A stretch of DNA of 64,000 nucleotides from NCBI GenBank assembly GCA_030704615.1, contig CM060733.1, positions 69,378,001 through 69,442,000 on the forward strand, read 5' to 3'. The DNA is from Takakia lepidozioides (lineage: Eukaryota > Streptophyta > Takakiopsida > Takakiales > Takakiaceae). The notes below the pieces were generated by a model. It saw nothing but the letters and a program-made list of their open reading frames with translations. It did not search any database and was not told the origin of the DNA. How positions within the stretch are numbered: the first letter of the stretch is position 1; each line of letters starts with the position of its first letter. Shown here piece by piece: positions 34,999 through 46,607 of the stretch. A program made the translations under genes and the position numbers.

Positions 34999-35722
34999 TC
35001 AAGTCCGCAGATTCCTCTTTAGAACCAATCATGTTGAGCTCATCCTCATCTGTTTCGTGGTGAGGTGCTCCCGAAAGAAAAGCGACTGTAGTCGTGTAAG
35101 GTTTTATCCCATAAGTGATGGTACCTGCCCCCCAGTCCGTTCGAGCTCGGGACTGGACCAACCATGGCCTCCCTAGTAGGAGTGCACAGGAATACTCATC
35201 AATGGGGAAATCTATGATCTGGAAATCTACCGCGTACGTGTAGTCTCCGGTCTTTAGCCAAACATTCGCTAAGTGACCCACTGGTCTGATCTTCCGTTGG
35301 TCAGCCAGTCTGATAGTTAATGGAGATTCCCCTGTCATGTTCAATCCTAACTTTGACAAGGTGGAGAGTGGCATGATGTTGACTAAGCTCCCATCATCCA
35401 CTAAACAACGTCGTATCAGACGGTCTGCAATCTCCACTTCTATTTCTACTGGGCCCGGATCGACATGGGCGTTAATGTGGTGGGTCTGAGCAAAAGTACC
35501 TACTCGCTTCCTCACCAAGGATGCCTTGAGAGCATGTCGAACTGTTGGCGCCAGTGCTATGAGTTGGGCAAATGTAAGGTTTGTCTGAATGTGGCGCAAG
35601 TCTTCCATTAGATTATACGGCTCCAACTCATCGGTGAAGCGCATAGTGGAGTGTGTTCTCCTTTTGGGAAGCTTCGCTGGTGCTACTGGTCGATTGGCCG
35701 GATTCTTTGTTCTGGATGTCAA
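34988..35722 (-). CDS. Retropepsin-like aspartic protease region
   Basis: The frame of 244 residues has CLVDDGSLVNIMP as the active-site loop (Asp-x-Gly-Ser), then LADQRKIRPVGHLANV and CALLLGRPWL, as in pepsin-like proteases of plant Ty3/gypsy elements. It cuts the gag-pol product. The frame overlaps the start of the RT frame by a few bases. Confidence 0.82.
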   Translation of the reverse strand: MTSRTKNPANRPVAPAKLPKRRTHSTMRFTDELEPYNLMEDLRHIQTNLTFAQLIALAPTVRHALKASLVRKRVGTFAQTHHINAHVDPGPVEIEVEIADRLIRRCLVDDGSLVNIMPLSTLSKLGLNMTGESPLTIRLADQRKIRPVGHLANVWLKTGDYTYAVDFQIIDFPIDEYSCALLLGRPWLVQSRARTDWGAGTITYGIKPYTTTVAFLSGAPHHETDEDELNMIGSKEESADLSDR

Positions 35723-36033
35723 AAGTGGCCAAGAAATGGTTGGCCGGACTGCCGAAGATTCGGTCTCTGCAAATGCTACCTTCTTCTCCTTGGGATGGAA
35801 CAGTTTCCGCCACCTTCCGTGCGCCTGACTTCATGACTTTAAAGTTCACCTTTCCCTAGCGTATCTCGTTGCTGTCGGGTCATTACTGCATAACTACCTT
35901 CCTCTGGGTTAGCCTGCGTAGTTTGAGTGGCGCCGAGCTCACTGGAAATCCAATTGACTTGGTGTTGCGTCTCCTGTTGACGAGACGACTGACCGGGATG
36001 CATACTGGCCTGCTGTTGGGATGGCGCCGAAGT

Positions 36034-37853
36034 GGACGCCTACTGCCCTCCCTGCACCCTTACATCCTGAGGGGGAGACCACGTATTAGAAGAACCCTGG
36101 GCTATCTCAGCCGCAGGATTTGAATAGGCTGCTCGGGAATTCTGTCCCATAGCTGCATTGCCCCCAGAATATAATGGGTCTGTCTGATCTGTTCTAGGCC
36201 GTTGCGCTATCTGCGTTGGAGTAGCAAAATACATGCTATGCTGTTGTGGTAGAGGGTTGGGTGGTTCAATGGTATACTGATCCGGGAAGGGTGCTCGCTT
36301 CCCTTCCAAATTCCTCTCTACTTGTTGATTGGTGGCCGGCGTAGGCTGATCCACTTGTCTATGAGGACATTTGTCCAAGGGGTGACCTCGTTGGCCACAG
36401 TGCAAACACACAATGTCACTCCAACAATTTTCAGTTGGGTGAGTGGTTCTTCCGCATTTTTGACATCCTCTACGGGATTGATTGAATTGCTTTTTTGGCC
36501 TATCTTGATAAGTTGGGTTCCGGCTTACCTACCTTTCCCGATTGGGATAAGGACAGTGTTGAGACGCATGTCCCAAGTTGTTGCAATTGGAACACCATAC
36601 CTTGGCCGGGTTGGGGCCGGACTCTCCAACTGGGGCCGCATCTCGGTACCCCACATAGCTGGTAATTTGTTGACCGATTGAACTCATGCGGTCGCCCATT
36701 GTTTCAATGGTCTTGATGAGAGAAGTGACTTGTGCCTCTAGATGGCCCACTCGCGAATCGGATTGCCCGCTTGAATCTGCCTGTGAGTTGGTAGGAATAA
36801 CATTCGTGTATTGCGGCACCGTTGGCGCTACTACGGGTGTCGGGGACGTTGCTAGGGCATAGGGTCTCACTCCTCCTACATAAGATGGCGTGTAATGCAG
36901 CGCGGGCTGGATTACTGCTAATGGTGCCGGCTCTTGCGCGGGCTCAATTGAAATGTACGATGGTAGAGCAAAATTGGGCATCTTAGCTCGTTGTACTTGG
37001 CGATGCATGTTGTCAAATTCCTTGCCCACTTGTATGGCATCTACCAAAGTTGCAGGTCTTTGCTGCAAAACATGGAAGTGAGTGGCCTCTCGTAATTCAC
37101 TCAAAAAACAATCTTTGAGTACCCCATCATCTAGGGGGATCAAAGGGTTTTGGAGTCGCATTAGCTCCCTGAATCGCATTTCGAAGTCTACTACCTCCTC
37201 TGTGGGGCCTTGGCAAATCCTTGCCAGTGCCATCAAGACACTGGTGAACTAGTGGACTGCCCGAAAATGGTCTAGAAATACATCCCAAATCTGCTACCAA
37301 GTAGTAAATATACCTGGAGCCTGTTGCCAATACCAAGTAGATGCTCTTCCCCTCATGGTTGTGGGAAACCATATCAACCAATACGCATCATTTAGTGCTT
37401 GGTTAGAGTAGCAACATTGAATGAAGCTTTTCACATGATATTCTGGATTTTCATGTGCTTCCCCGGAGAACCAAGGCAGATGTCTGGGCAATGTTAGCGA
37501 GGGTAGACTTGCTTCAACCACAATGGGTACCTCAGTGGGTCCTGGAATATGTGCCATGATTGACACTAATGACGGCGAGGGACTCCTTGACCTAGCCGGT
37601 GGGGTATAAGGGGACTAGATATAGGGGAAACCACTCGTGAACACTCGATGTCCGAAGAACTTTCAATGTTCTCTCCTTCCCACTTTATCTTTCCCAAAAT
37701 TCTAGTTTCTGAGTCTGACTCTGGACTCAATGCTGGGTTTTTCCCTAGCAACTGATCACGGACGGCTTCTCTAGCCAGTCTTATCTGTAACCTGGTGTCA
37801 AACGATATGCTATCCAAGCTTGGGAGTGTGTCTCTCAATCTTGAGCTAGACAT
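36034..37853 (-). pseudogene. gag-like region of the Ty3/gypsy element
   Basis: An N-terminal stretch (MSSSRLRDTLPSLD) precedes the capsid-like region: LPWFSGEAHENPEYHVKSF, then a retrotransposon-gag segment with ICQGPTEEVVDFEMRFRELM and FLSELREATHFHVL. C-terminal zinc knuckles follow (CSNCNNLGHASQHC, CQKCGRTTHPTENC, CLHCGQRGHPLDKC), which bind nucleic acid. Frame changes near 37560, 37300, 37240 and 36530 show decay. Confidence 0.82.
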
Positions 37854-37859
37854 ACACTC

Positions 37860-38600
37860 ACTGTTGTACCGACGAGGATTCTCCTGCCTCAGTCTGTACT
37901 GAAGGACCTATATTTCCTTGAACTACCATGTCAAGAATAAACGAGGTCAAATTTGCATACCTTCCATGAAACTGTGGCGATGGAGGCACGTCAGTGTGCA
38001 ATCGATGGTGCATTAAGGGATAACCAACCGGCCAAGGTCCTTCACAATGCGAGCACTCGGATCGGAGTATCAGTTGTTGGCTTGCAAAGATCTGGCAAGA
38101 CTCACAATGAGTAAGGAAATCAACTTGTCACCTTAAGTGGGCTAGGAGGGATGATCTCGGGTGTAATGCTCTCCCAAGTAAATACCTGGGCAGGGACAAC
38201 CCGGAAACACAAATCTGTCTGGGCACCAATAAAAGTTTTGAGTGGTGCCGTCTGGAAGAATTCGGGTGTACCAAACTCTCTCGTCAATCCAACGTTTCTT
38301 ATGCACTTTTTTCTCTCCCAGATACCAGATATATTCTTCGATCCTCTCTCGGGTAGATAAGGGTTTGTGGAAAAACCAATGTCGAATGCGCTTCACTTTT
38401 TCGTCAAAGGACATACCAACTTCTTAATTGTGCTTCACAATTCCACACTTGTTTGCACACTGCGTTAATCAAGGAATGATGAGATGAACATAATGTAGCT
38501 TGGCTGGTTTAATACAGCAGAGCATAACCGCCTCTCGCTACTGCATCCCACCCAAAATGGAGACTCGAGACCCCTCACGCTAGAAGTTCCTGAAATCTCC
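37860..38600. other. Flank of the Ty3/gypsy element
   Basis: This should be the leader/LTR side of the element. A minus-strand frame at 38142-38414 (WFFHKPLSTRERIEEYIWYL) has protein-like composition but is not recognised. I could not define LTR ends. Confidence 0.3.
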
Positions 38601-38611
38601 ACACTAATCAC

Positions 38612-39332
38612 TCAGATCCGGATGACTACTGGAGGCGGGCTCATCCTCGTCTTAGAGACAGTACTCCCCTCCTTTCCACTTTCAGTCCCCCTCCTCTCCT
38701 TTTCCTCGCCCTTGGCTGAAAATTCCAACTTAATACCTCGGGCCTTTGTCACATTGTCAACAACAGTACCAGTACCAGTACCAACACCTTTCATATCCTG
38801 GCCCTCAAGGATTCCCTCCACACTCCCTTTCAGATAACCTTCGTTCTTCCCAAGAATTGTACCACTCTTTGAACCACTAGGAATTGGAGAAGAGTGTGCA
38901 ATTACCTCGTTGAAGGTGTCCTTCAGGGTGCCCAAGTCTGTAGCAAGTGGTTGTTCATTGTCTTCTACTTGCAACGTTGGGACTACTAAGTTGTCTGAAG
39001 GTAGAAGTGGGTTGTTGCTGAAGAGGGGAGCACTCACAAGACGATGTAGATTCCCACTCATAATCTTCAACCCTGAATCTGGATCAGGTGACACGCTCTC
39101 ATTTTGCAAAACATCACGTTGAGATGATGGACCAGGCGTGTTCAGGCCTGCGTGCACAACACCTATGCTAGGGACCTGATCACTGTTTGGAGACTTCCCA
39201 GTAAAAGTGTTTGATGCATAATAGATGGACCCTGCTGCACTGAATGAAGAAGGTCCAGGGGCACTCATCAAAAGGTTGCGTTCCATGCTATTGGCCTTCA
39301 AAGGAGATTCCATCATGCTATAGTCAGAACCT
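38612..39332 (-). CDS. Last exon of a spliced gene of unknown function, probably host
   Basis: A strong acceptor (TTTGTTTCTCTTGTAG) opens a 238-residue exon that begins GSDYSMMESPLKANS and ends in TGA after PPPVVIRI. It is Ser/Pro-rich with a Lys/Glu-rich stretch near the end and no recognised domain; the composition suits a disordered nuclear regulator. Upstream minus-strand exons with clean donors (40032-40224, 41993-42098, 42294-42560) suggest one gene of about 4 kb. It is free of stops, unlike the transposon genes. Confidence 0.55.
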
Positions 39333-39789
39333 ACAAGAGAAACAAAGACCAGATATTAGTTTAGTTTTTCTTAAAGCACGGACTCTTAGCCCACAACTGG
39401 AACATCTGAAGTCGGAAAGCAATGTTTTCATCCCCAAATATACTAGGTTCCATGGTACTTTGTGTATCATGGTAATAGTCCATATATTCTTTAAGTACCC
39501 TATCATTTCACTACTCATATATCAAATACCTCACATACCCGATGCAAATATAGAGTAATACCTGAATGTATAAAAGTACTATAGGTAAGAAATATTGCAC
39601 CTACTAGGTAACAACTACGCTATGATCATACTCAAGTACCATGGAGGCAATACCGCGAGCAGCCTCCTACCAGGTGACAAGTACATGGTAGTACTTTCAA
39701 CTACCATGCAAACATGACCACAAGTACCCCAATAAAAAATACACATACATGGAATTGAAAGTACCCATTCAGTCTCCCAAATACCAGGA

Positions 39790-40030
39790 CTGGCTTGACA
39801 TACCTAATACAAGGAATTGAAATACCCTATGATATATCCTAAGTACCAACAGTGCCTATGACATACCTACGAGGAATTCCAAGTACTCTATCATATCTCC
39901 TAAGTACCACTACAAGTGCCTATGACATACTTGTGAGGAATTCCAAGTACTCTACCATATCCCCCAAGTACCACTAGAAGTGCCTATGACATACCTGTGA
40001 GGAATTCCAAGTACTCTATCATATACTCTA
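39790..40030. repeat. Minisatellite, about 3.5 units of about 78 bases
   Basis: The unit GCCTATGACATACCTGTGAG plus GAATTCCAAGTACTC and CCAAGTACCACTA repeats with small changes. It lies between two exons of the minus-strand host-like gene, so it is probably intronic. Confidence 0.8.
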
Positions 40031-40031
40031 G

Positions 40032-40224
40032 GATTGATGCCCACGCCACACAAGCCCTCAACATCTATGAAGAAAGCTTCTGTCAAAACTGGAGTTTTGC
40101 CAAGAGGAAACTTCTTGTCTCGTCTATTTCCCTCACTGGGGTCATCATTCTGTGAATCGCCAAATCCGTCATTCATAGCACTCCAATGCCTAAGACCCTG
40201 CTGTCCTTCATTATCGTTCGACAT
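40032..40224 (-). CDS. Probable exon of the host-like gene
   Basis: The minus-strand segment begins at ATG with MSNDNEGQQGLRHWSAMNDG, continues DKKFPLGKTPVLTEAFFIDV and ends at a plausible donor (AGA|GTATAT) near 40032. The composition is coding-like. I do not recognise the protein. It may be internal rather than the first exon. Confidence 0.42.
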
Positions 40225-41992
40225 TGACTCCCAATGAAATAGAACAAATTTGATTTAGGTAGAAGCGCCGCCTCTGCAATTATCAAAGTTAACACCTACG
40301 TCAGCCAGTACACTGGTCAAAATATACTTGACAAGGGGGGCATGTGCTTGTGTGCAGGTTTTTACGAATAATCTTATACTGTAGTAGTGTCACAGATATT
40401 AGAGACATGTATTCATAGACAGATAAGGACTTACTTGGTTTATGGGTTGCAATTTCTCAAGGGCCTGGCGAACTTCAGGTCTGGTCCATATGGAGCTGGA
40501 ATACCTGGATCTCCTCAGCCAAAATGCCTACCTTGGGGACCTTCTCAGAATTCTGCAAAGTGCCAGCAAGGGAATCAGTTGAATCCATTGAACCAGGTAA
40601 GGGATAGGAAACCAGACACTCAAATACTCAAAGGCACATGGCTGGACCAATAATTAAAGCAATCACTAAAAACCCAGGCTGAAAGAAACAAAATATTTGT
40701 ATGCATTGAATGTGAACCAACCTCTGGCACCACACACACCTCCAAAGGGGTGAGTGTGAGTTAAGCACATTACACCTCCTTCAGGGCAAAAACCGAAAAG
40801 CAAAAGCAAAGCTTGCAAATGCTACTACGCCCACACTACAAGGGCCACTGTGCAGCTACAAAATCCAAGTAAGGCCTATATCAACACCTGCTCACAAACG
40901 GTACTAGTAAGCTGCAAGCTCTCTACGACTGCAAAGGCCCCCACTATGTCATTCCAGACGTGTGACAGATATACAAGCATGTAATGGAGGCTAAAATGAT
41001 CTAAAAAACAAGCAAAGTTTGGCTGAGTATCTGCTCAAGCTGGCAGAGTTCAATAGCAAGGTGACATTGGATTAGTTTAATGCTAACATTGTGCTATTCC
41101 TTGTGAAACTATAGGTAGTCATGATTTATTGTCTGGTAAGTCAGGCAGCTGTTCACTAAAACAACAACCATACTTTGAGGCTTGACATGAAGATGAGAGA
41201 TAGTGACTACATATTCTGAAGTTTTTGTTACTTAAGTACATATTATCCTGGCCTATGTTGATGCTACAGCTGACCAACAGAGTTCAAGAATATCTTCCTA
41301 TTTGACCCGTTGCATTAATATACCTCCATACCAAGTATTCCAGGCACCAGGCTGAACCACGACAATTGTAAGGTCCTAAATGCAATCCATTCTCATTCAT
41401 ATCCAGCAGGGGTTCCACTTTGTTCAGGTTTTCGTTGTCTTTTCGGCCATGAAATTGGTGGAGTTAAAGATCTAGCTGGCCCACAAATATACAAAGGTAA
41501 ATAGAATATATCTCCTAAGTACAAGAGTAGCTGTAAAAACTACAACACTACCACAAATACTCCAACTCAAGTCAACATCACTACGAGTTGCAACTTACCC
41601 AAAAACGCATCAAACATCACATCCTGCAGTCCATCAAATTCCACTATCCAGTTAAAGAAACAGGTGCAAGCGCGGCCCCCTCTATGCCCGGCAACACTGC
41701 AAATACTTCCACCCACAACCACCTTAGTCATAAACAGGCAACATGCAACTAAACCTACAATTACCACACAAACAAGACTACAAAGTCACACAAGCCTTAA
41801 AAAAAATGTAGCACAGCAATATGGCACTCATATGATCATCTAGAAACCAGAGAAGTCATAGTCAAGCTCCTAGTCACCCAACACAGAAGAGCATATAAGT
41901 AGAAAGCAGAAAGCAATTGTCCGTAGATAGCGGAAAGATCTTATCAGACAGAAGGAAAACAAGAAAAAGAAATAGGGATGTGGGTCACTTAC

Positions 41993-42098
41993 TTGAGATG
42001 GGAAGTATCTCTGGAAACAACAACAGTGAATTCCAAATCTTGGAGAGGAAGGATAAACGGTTAACCCTATCTGCATTTCTATGAGACCAAAAGTCATC
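41993..42098 (-). CDS. Probable exon of the host-like gene
   Basis: The minus-strand segment reads DDFWSHRNADRVNRLSFLSK followed by IWNSLLLFPEILPIS. It is bounded by an acceptor-like AG and a strong donor (CAA|GTAAGTG). Its hydrophobic pattern and clean splice sites argue for a real exon of an unrecognised protein. A further likely exon (FNWIVEFDGLQDVMFDAFLG with donor GGTAAGTT) lies near 41600-41690. Confidence 0.45.
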
Positions 42099-42293
42099 AC
42101 TTGACTAAGAGAACATCTTCAATCCTCAGAAATCCTCGTGTGCCATTCAAAAACTATCAAAAATTTCATCGAAAGCCTCTGATGTGCTGACATATATACA
42201 ACCGCATCACAGGTAAGTTTCAAGTGACATTTGTAAACCTACGACTATGCAGAGACACCTACCAGAGGCTCATCACATGAGCACATAATACAA

Positions 42294-42560
42294 ACCTTGA
42301 ACACATCATACTGCGATAGTGATAAAAGACCAGAGGAAGAGCAAACAAGAACCTTGCCGCAGGGGATAAAGTGGTCGTTGTGGTCGTGGGTCAAGCAAAG
42401 AATATTCACTGGTCCATCAATGTTTGCGCTGAAATGGGCACCTCTACCCGCCACTCCGTTCCCCAAATATGACTTCTCGCTGCCAGGCGTGGCGTAATTG
42501 ATGGCCCCGCCTATACTGCGCCTATGTCCAGAAGCCCCAATGTTTCTCGAGTGCTAATAG
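42294..42560 (-). CDS. Probable 5' exon of the host-like gene
   Basis: The minus-strand frame holds RRSIGGAINYATPGSEKSYL, then HFSANIDGPVNILCLTHDHN and LVCSSSGLLSLSQYDVFK, ending at donor AAG|GTTTGT at 42293. The GPVNILCLTHD piece has the feel of a beta-propeller strand, but I cannot assign a family. The 5' limit is uncertain. Confidence 0.42.
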
Positions 42561-42599
42561 TGATACACGCACAAGCGTTTGCAAGCAAAAAAATGTGAC

Positions 42600-43750
42600 A
42601 TCTGAAGCAAAATTCTAAATACCAGCATATAAATTGCCACTTCCCAAGAGTCTCTACACTGAACAACAAACTTCAAGAAGACATCCTCTAGTGACAAACA
42701 GAAGAAGGAGCCCGAGGCAGCCTGCAATTTCTACTCAAGGGACTGTCGAATGGTCAAAGTTTCTTGCAGGTAAGCTGCCAAGCATTTTTAATCCTCATAA
42801 AGAAAGACTTCAGTAAGAGATTGGGTGTCACAGAATAGACAATTCAATCTCCCATAGATTTCATAGTAGATAGGGCCATAAACGAAGGTGTGTTCTGGAA
42901 AGAACAACACTGGTCATTCATGAACTTCACAAGGGTACTCATGGGTTGGGTTTACTTTCATGACACTCGGAGTTGCTCTCGATCAAGATGAACAGACAAG
43001 TAGCCAACTTCACAAAGTCATGACCTGAAGAATGACGTCCCCAAGATAGATCTCGAGTTTTTGAACCAGTCAGCTCGTTGTCAGCTCCTCTTCCTCGCCC
43101 TGCTCAATCCTCACGGCTACCCGTCGAGTCTTTGTCACACACAACACTCAACTAGGCCAGCTCTAGTCACCCTCGCTCCCCTTCTCCAGTTACCAGGAAG
43201 AGACAATTTCAATCGTCGTGCTGCAGCGCCATAGACAACTTCACATGCCACTACCTCACTTTCGCAAGAGACACAAAGTGTTGTTCACAAGCTACAACAA
43301 ACCCGACAACCATCAGCCTCTGTAGGTCCAAAAAGCATGCATTCAAGGAAAAAACGATCATCTACCTTGTGTTTTTTCAGCATCAGCAGCACATGAAACT
43401 ATAACCTACACTCACACATTGTCTCCCACCACTCGTCCCCTATCACTCCCAACACAACCAACTCTCCCGTTCAGTGTTACCTTTCGTATGTCACCGTCGT
43501 CTCCTTGTCTTCGTCGCTACTCCAGTCGCAAGCTCAGCTCGCACCTTCCAAGCTCCAACACTGCAACACTCTAAACCCCAATCTACAGCTCTACGCAACA
43601 ACCTGAACACGACCACGCAAACGCCCGTCACGAAAAGAAGCACCTTCACGAAGAGAAACTAGTCGCATCGTGAAGGCAGCGCGCAATCATTCAATATGTC
43701 AGTACGTAATTAATGATAACCGTCAACTTCAGCCTGAATCATTCTCCAAT
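42600..43750. other. Region without a recognised gene
   Basis: Short open frames occur here (for example 42634-42816 and 43474-43662), but none has family landmarks or splice support. The region lies 5' of the minus-strand host-like gene and may hold its promoter. Confidence 0.35.
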
Positions 43751-45412
43751 GATTTTTTCGGACCCCCTCTACAAACTCTGTCGCTTTGGCCAGATGCAGG
43801 CCGTTGGATGTGAAACTCGCTTGTAGATCTAACGACGATTATGTTTTTCCATTTTTCTGATATTATCCTCTACCGAAGTTCAGTACGCAGCAAAACTACT
43901 TCCCAAGTACCCCATTATTCGTCACTTTTGGCCTACCTCTTTCATGCTTATACCCGGGTATCGGTTTTAACTACTGGATATTACGACGGACCCCGCCAGG
44001 GATTGTTGGTCCCTGGGACGGGTATTTTAAGGGGGGTTTTCTCCCTATACCTTTGATTTCTTGTGCACTATTCATGGTGTTCTTCTTGCATGGGAATGAG
44101 GGCGTGTTTTAGCAAAGGATAAGAAATGGTTGGAACCATTGGATAGGCCCCAGTGAGGTCATCAGTTTGATATGTATTCCGGGGTTTGTGAAAGCATGGC
44201 TCACGGGTGGATGCCACAGGCAGAGAGAGAGAGCCCAGAGACAGGGAGGAGAGAATCCCTGGTGGGGGTTTCACAAGGTAGAAGATGACATGTTTCAACT
44301 TCGTTCTAGGCTGGTTGCCTGCATAAATTAATCCGATTATATTGAAAATAGGTGGAAAAGGCGCGGGGAATGGACCCTGGGACCCACTGAATGTTTAATC
44401 ATTGTTTACACACCAGGGTGGCGAGCAGATGAGAAACTGATGGACGGCAGATTTCATTCATCCTGGCCCGGTGATGGTTTAAGTTGCTAATGCGTTGTTG
44501 ATTGGTTTGGTATAGGAATCTAGGGGCGCTCCCAAGTGGAGAGCGGTTCCCCAATGCTCCCGACATAAAGGGCGTTCCCTGGTACCTTGAGGGTAATTTA
44601 GTTAGTTCCAGCATCCTACGATGATTCTCTATTTCTACGAATTTCATGCATTTGTAGGAATATTTTCATGATTTGTTCTTTATTATTTCGTAAGGTAATT
44701 CACATTTATTAAGGGATTTTTCGGACCCCCTTAACTTGAAAACGGAAGTTTTAAGGGCGGTATCGCCCCCTTCCGCCGAGGATATTTGAAGTCAAGTACC
44801 CGGCCGCTTGGGGGGGCTTGGGCCAAGGAACGGCTATTGTTTTATTAGATCTCGGGAATTTCCTAGAGGTTTGAATTGTTATCATTCACCCGATGGACTG
44901 ACCATTGAGGTTGAATTTTGGATCGCTCTAGGCAGGAGAGACTGACTTGGGAAAGCGGATCCGGTCCCTTCCTAGGAGGTAGGACACTAATCCACCTCGG
45001 GATTCAGGGGGGGCATTGGGCGAGAGATAGATGATCCCCGTCTCCCTGGGCTTGGGATTCGTTTTGTGAAGGGATTTGAAGGTTCGTCCCGGCTATAAGC
45101 GCGTTGGGCGTCCAGGCATGTAGGAAGTAGTAATAAACAAAGACTTGGAAGGCCATTACGATTAAAGACGTAGAAAATACATAAACAAAACGTAGGACTA
45201 GGAAACGCAAATCGCCCTGTGAAGTGGAGTTGTTAAGCTTTGCTTTGTCGGTAGGAAGTTAGACTATTTAGATCCGTCCATAGCTGCCGCGGACCCCTGC
45301 ACTTACCGCAGCCGGGTAGGCGGTTCGTTGAGCCCAACATACACCGCAACTTGCCACGACCCCCTAGGCTAGTATGCCGTCACCCTGGCCGCGCGCGACC
45401 AGGGCTCGTCAT
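43751..45412 (+). mobile_element. Possible LTR remnant ending at a Ty3-type primer-binding region
   Basis: At 45408-45435 the sequence ATTTTTGGGTGCGTCTGCCGGGAGAC resembles the LTR end and tRNA primer-binding region of plant Ty3/gypsy (Tat-like) elements. Upstream, TTTTTCGGACCCCCT occurs twice (43756 and 44719), hinting at a duplicated or nested LTR. I could not find a second LTR, and the 5' limit is arbitrary. Confidence 0.28.
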
Positions 45413-45656
45413 ATTTTTGGGTGCGTCTGCCGGGAGACAAGTGAAAGTCATATTTCTCCGTGGTCAGAATGAATGAGTACTTACTGACCATTATTCTTTA
45501 TCTTGATCTTACTATCGCACTCTGTTTGATGTTGTGCATCTTTTATTCGTGTCTCATGCCCAAGGAGGCTGATTGACTACTTTCTGTACATGTAAGCAGA
45601 TTTATCACACTTAAGTGTGCATTGAGCTAAACTCATGGCTCTCCTTGAATTGCAGT

Positions 45657-46607
45657 ATGGCTGCATCGTCTGGAGCTCCCCGTCGGGAGCATTCCTTTGA
45701 GTACCGCGTGATCGGACTCTATCGCATTATCTCCGGCACCAGGACTGGAGACGTGCCTGGCCCAGAGGCCACAATAATTTGCAGATTGATGCGACGGCGC
45801 ATCTTGACCATTACAGAGGAATATCGGGAGTATTGGATCTCTGCCCGAGTGGGACCTCGAGGCCTCGAAGCCCGGACGGCTCCCATCTCCACATTCTTCT
45901 GGTTCAATACCCGTTGGCCGGGTTGTTGCCAGCCACATTTCCTCGCTTATATTCATTTTGACTCGACCCCTGAGGTCCATCTTGCTTGGCAGATGTCTTA
46001 TTTGGCCTGTTGTGCGTTGTGTCGCACCATCACCGACACCCTGTTGTATATGCGCAGCAGGACGATTCGACGATCGGCCCCTTTGAGAGAGTGCGTAGGA
46101 CGTGCTCTTTGCAGCCATCGCCCCGCCTTTGTGGATTGGCTGATTGGGGTAGGACCAGGAGAGAGCGGGATCAAGGGCGAGAGTCTCCCACATCCGAGGA
46201 GGTCTTGCCGACCCTTTCTGCCACCCCGATATTATCACCGAGGGACCACACCAGCGTCCCTTATCCGTGAGTTGATTACGCCCGGTTCATTGTCATTGCT
46301 GCACACAGTTAGAGACCGGCCAGCAGAGAGTTCTTTCTTTGCATCACCTGCTACAGTTCGTAGGTTCATCCCATTGGACCCAGCCCAGCCAGCAGCCTTT
46401 CCTTTTGGCCTGAGGACTCCTCGGGCATATCTGCCTCGGTTACCACATCACATGGTATATGCGGCTTCTTCAGTAGAGAGTGCCCCGAGTGGACCTACTG
46501 AGTACACTTCCTCAGAAGAAGAGTGTAGTATCAAGTGCCAAACTCAAATCAAGGCAAAAAGTGATGGGGCACAAGAAGAAGGTCAAGCTGCCAGTTACTT
46601 TTGTTGA
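45657..46607 (+). CDS. Unrecognised ORF upstream of a charged tail
   Basis: The frame is open from 45615. The start at 45657 (MAASSGAPRREHSFEYRVIG) directly follows an acceptor-like TTGAATTGCAG. It gives about 316 aa, rich in Arg and Pro, with YREYWISARVGPRGLEAR and a Cys-rich segment (SYLACCALCRTI). No family is recognised. It overlaps, in another frame, the charged ORF at 46480-47163. The simplest reading is one gene with a frameshift near 46500-46560, because the second frame carries on without its own convincing start. Confidence 0.42.
   Translation: MAASSGAPRREHSFEYRVIGLYRIISGTRTGDVPGPEATIICRLMRRRILTITEEYREYWISARVGPRGLEARTAPISTFFWFNTRWPGCCQPHFLAYIHFDSTPEVHLAWQMSYLACCALCRTITDTLLYMRSRTIRRSAPLRECVGRALCSHRPAFVDWLIGVGPGESGIKGESLPHPRRSCRPFLPPRYYHRGTTPASLIRELITPGSLSLLHTVRDRPAESSFFASPATVRRFIPLDPAQPAAFPFGLRTPRAYLPRLPHHMVYAASSVESAPSGPTEYTSSEEECSIKCQTQIKAKSDGAQEEGQAASYFC

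Larger units (their letters stand above)
32838..37853 (-). mobile_element. Ty3/gypsy LTR retrotransposon, truncated and frameshifted
   Basis: The minus strand carries, in order, gag with zinc knuckles, retropepsin, reverse transcriptase, RNase H and the start of integrase. It stops just before the integrase zinc finger and core, so the 3' part is lost. I could not find a matching pair of long terminal repeats. The order (RT-RNase H before integrase) and the RT sequence place it in Ty3/gypsy (Metaviridae), a plant genome resident. Confidence 0.88.

Noticed and set aside
32838-37853. A pararetrovirus or other viral insertion
   Set aside because: There are gag zinc knuckles, protease, RT, RNase H and an integrase start in Ty3/gypsy order, with no movement protein or envelope.
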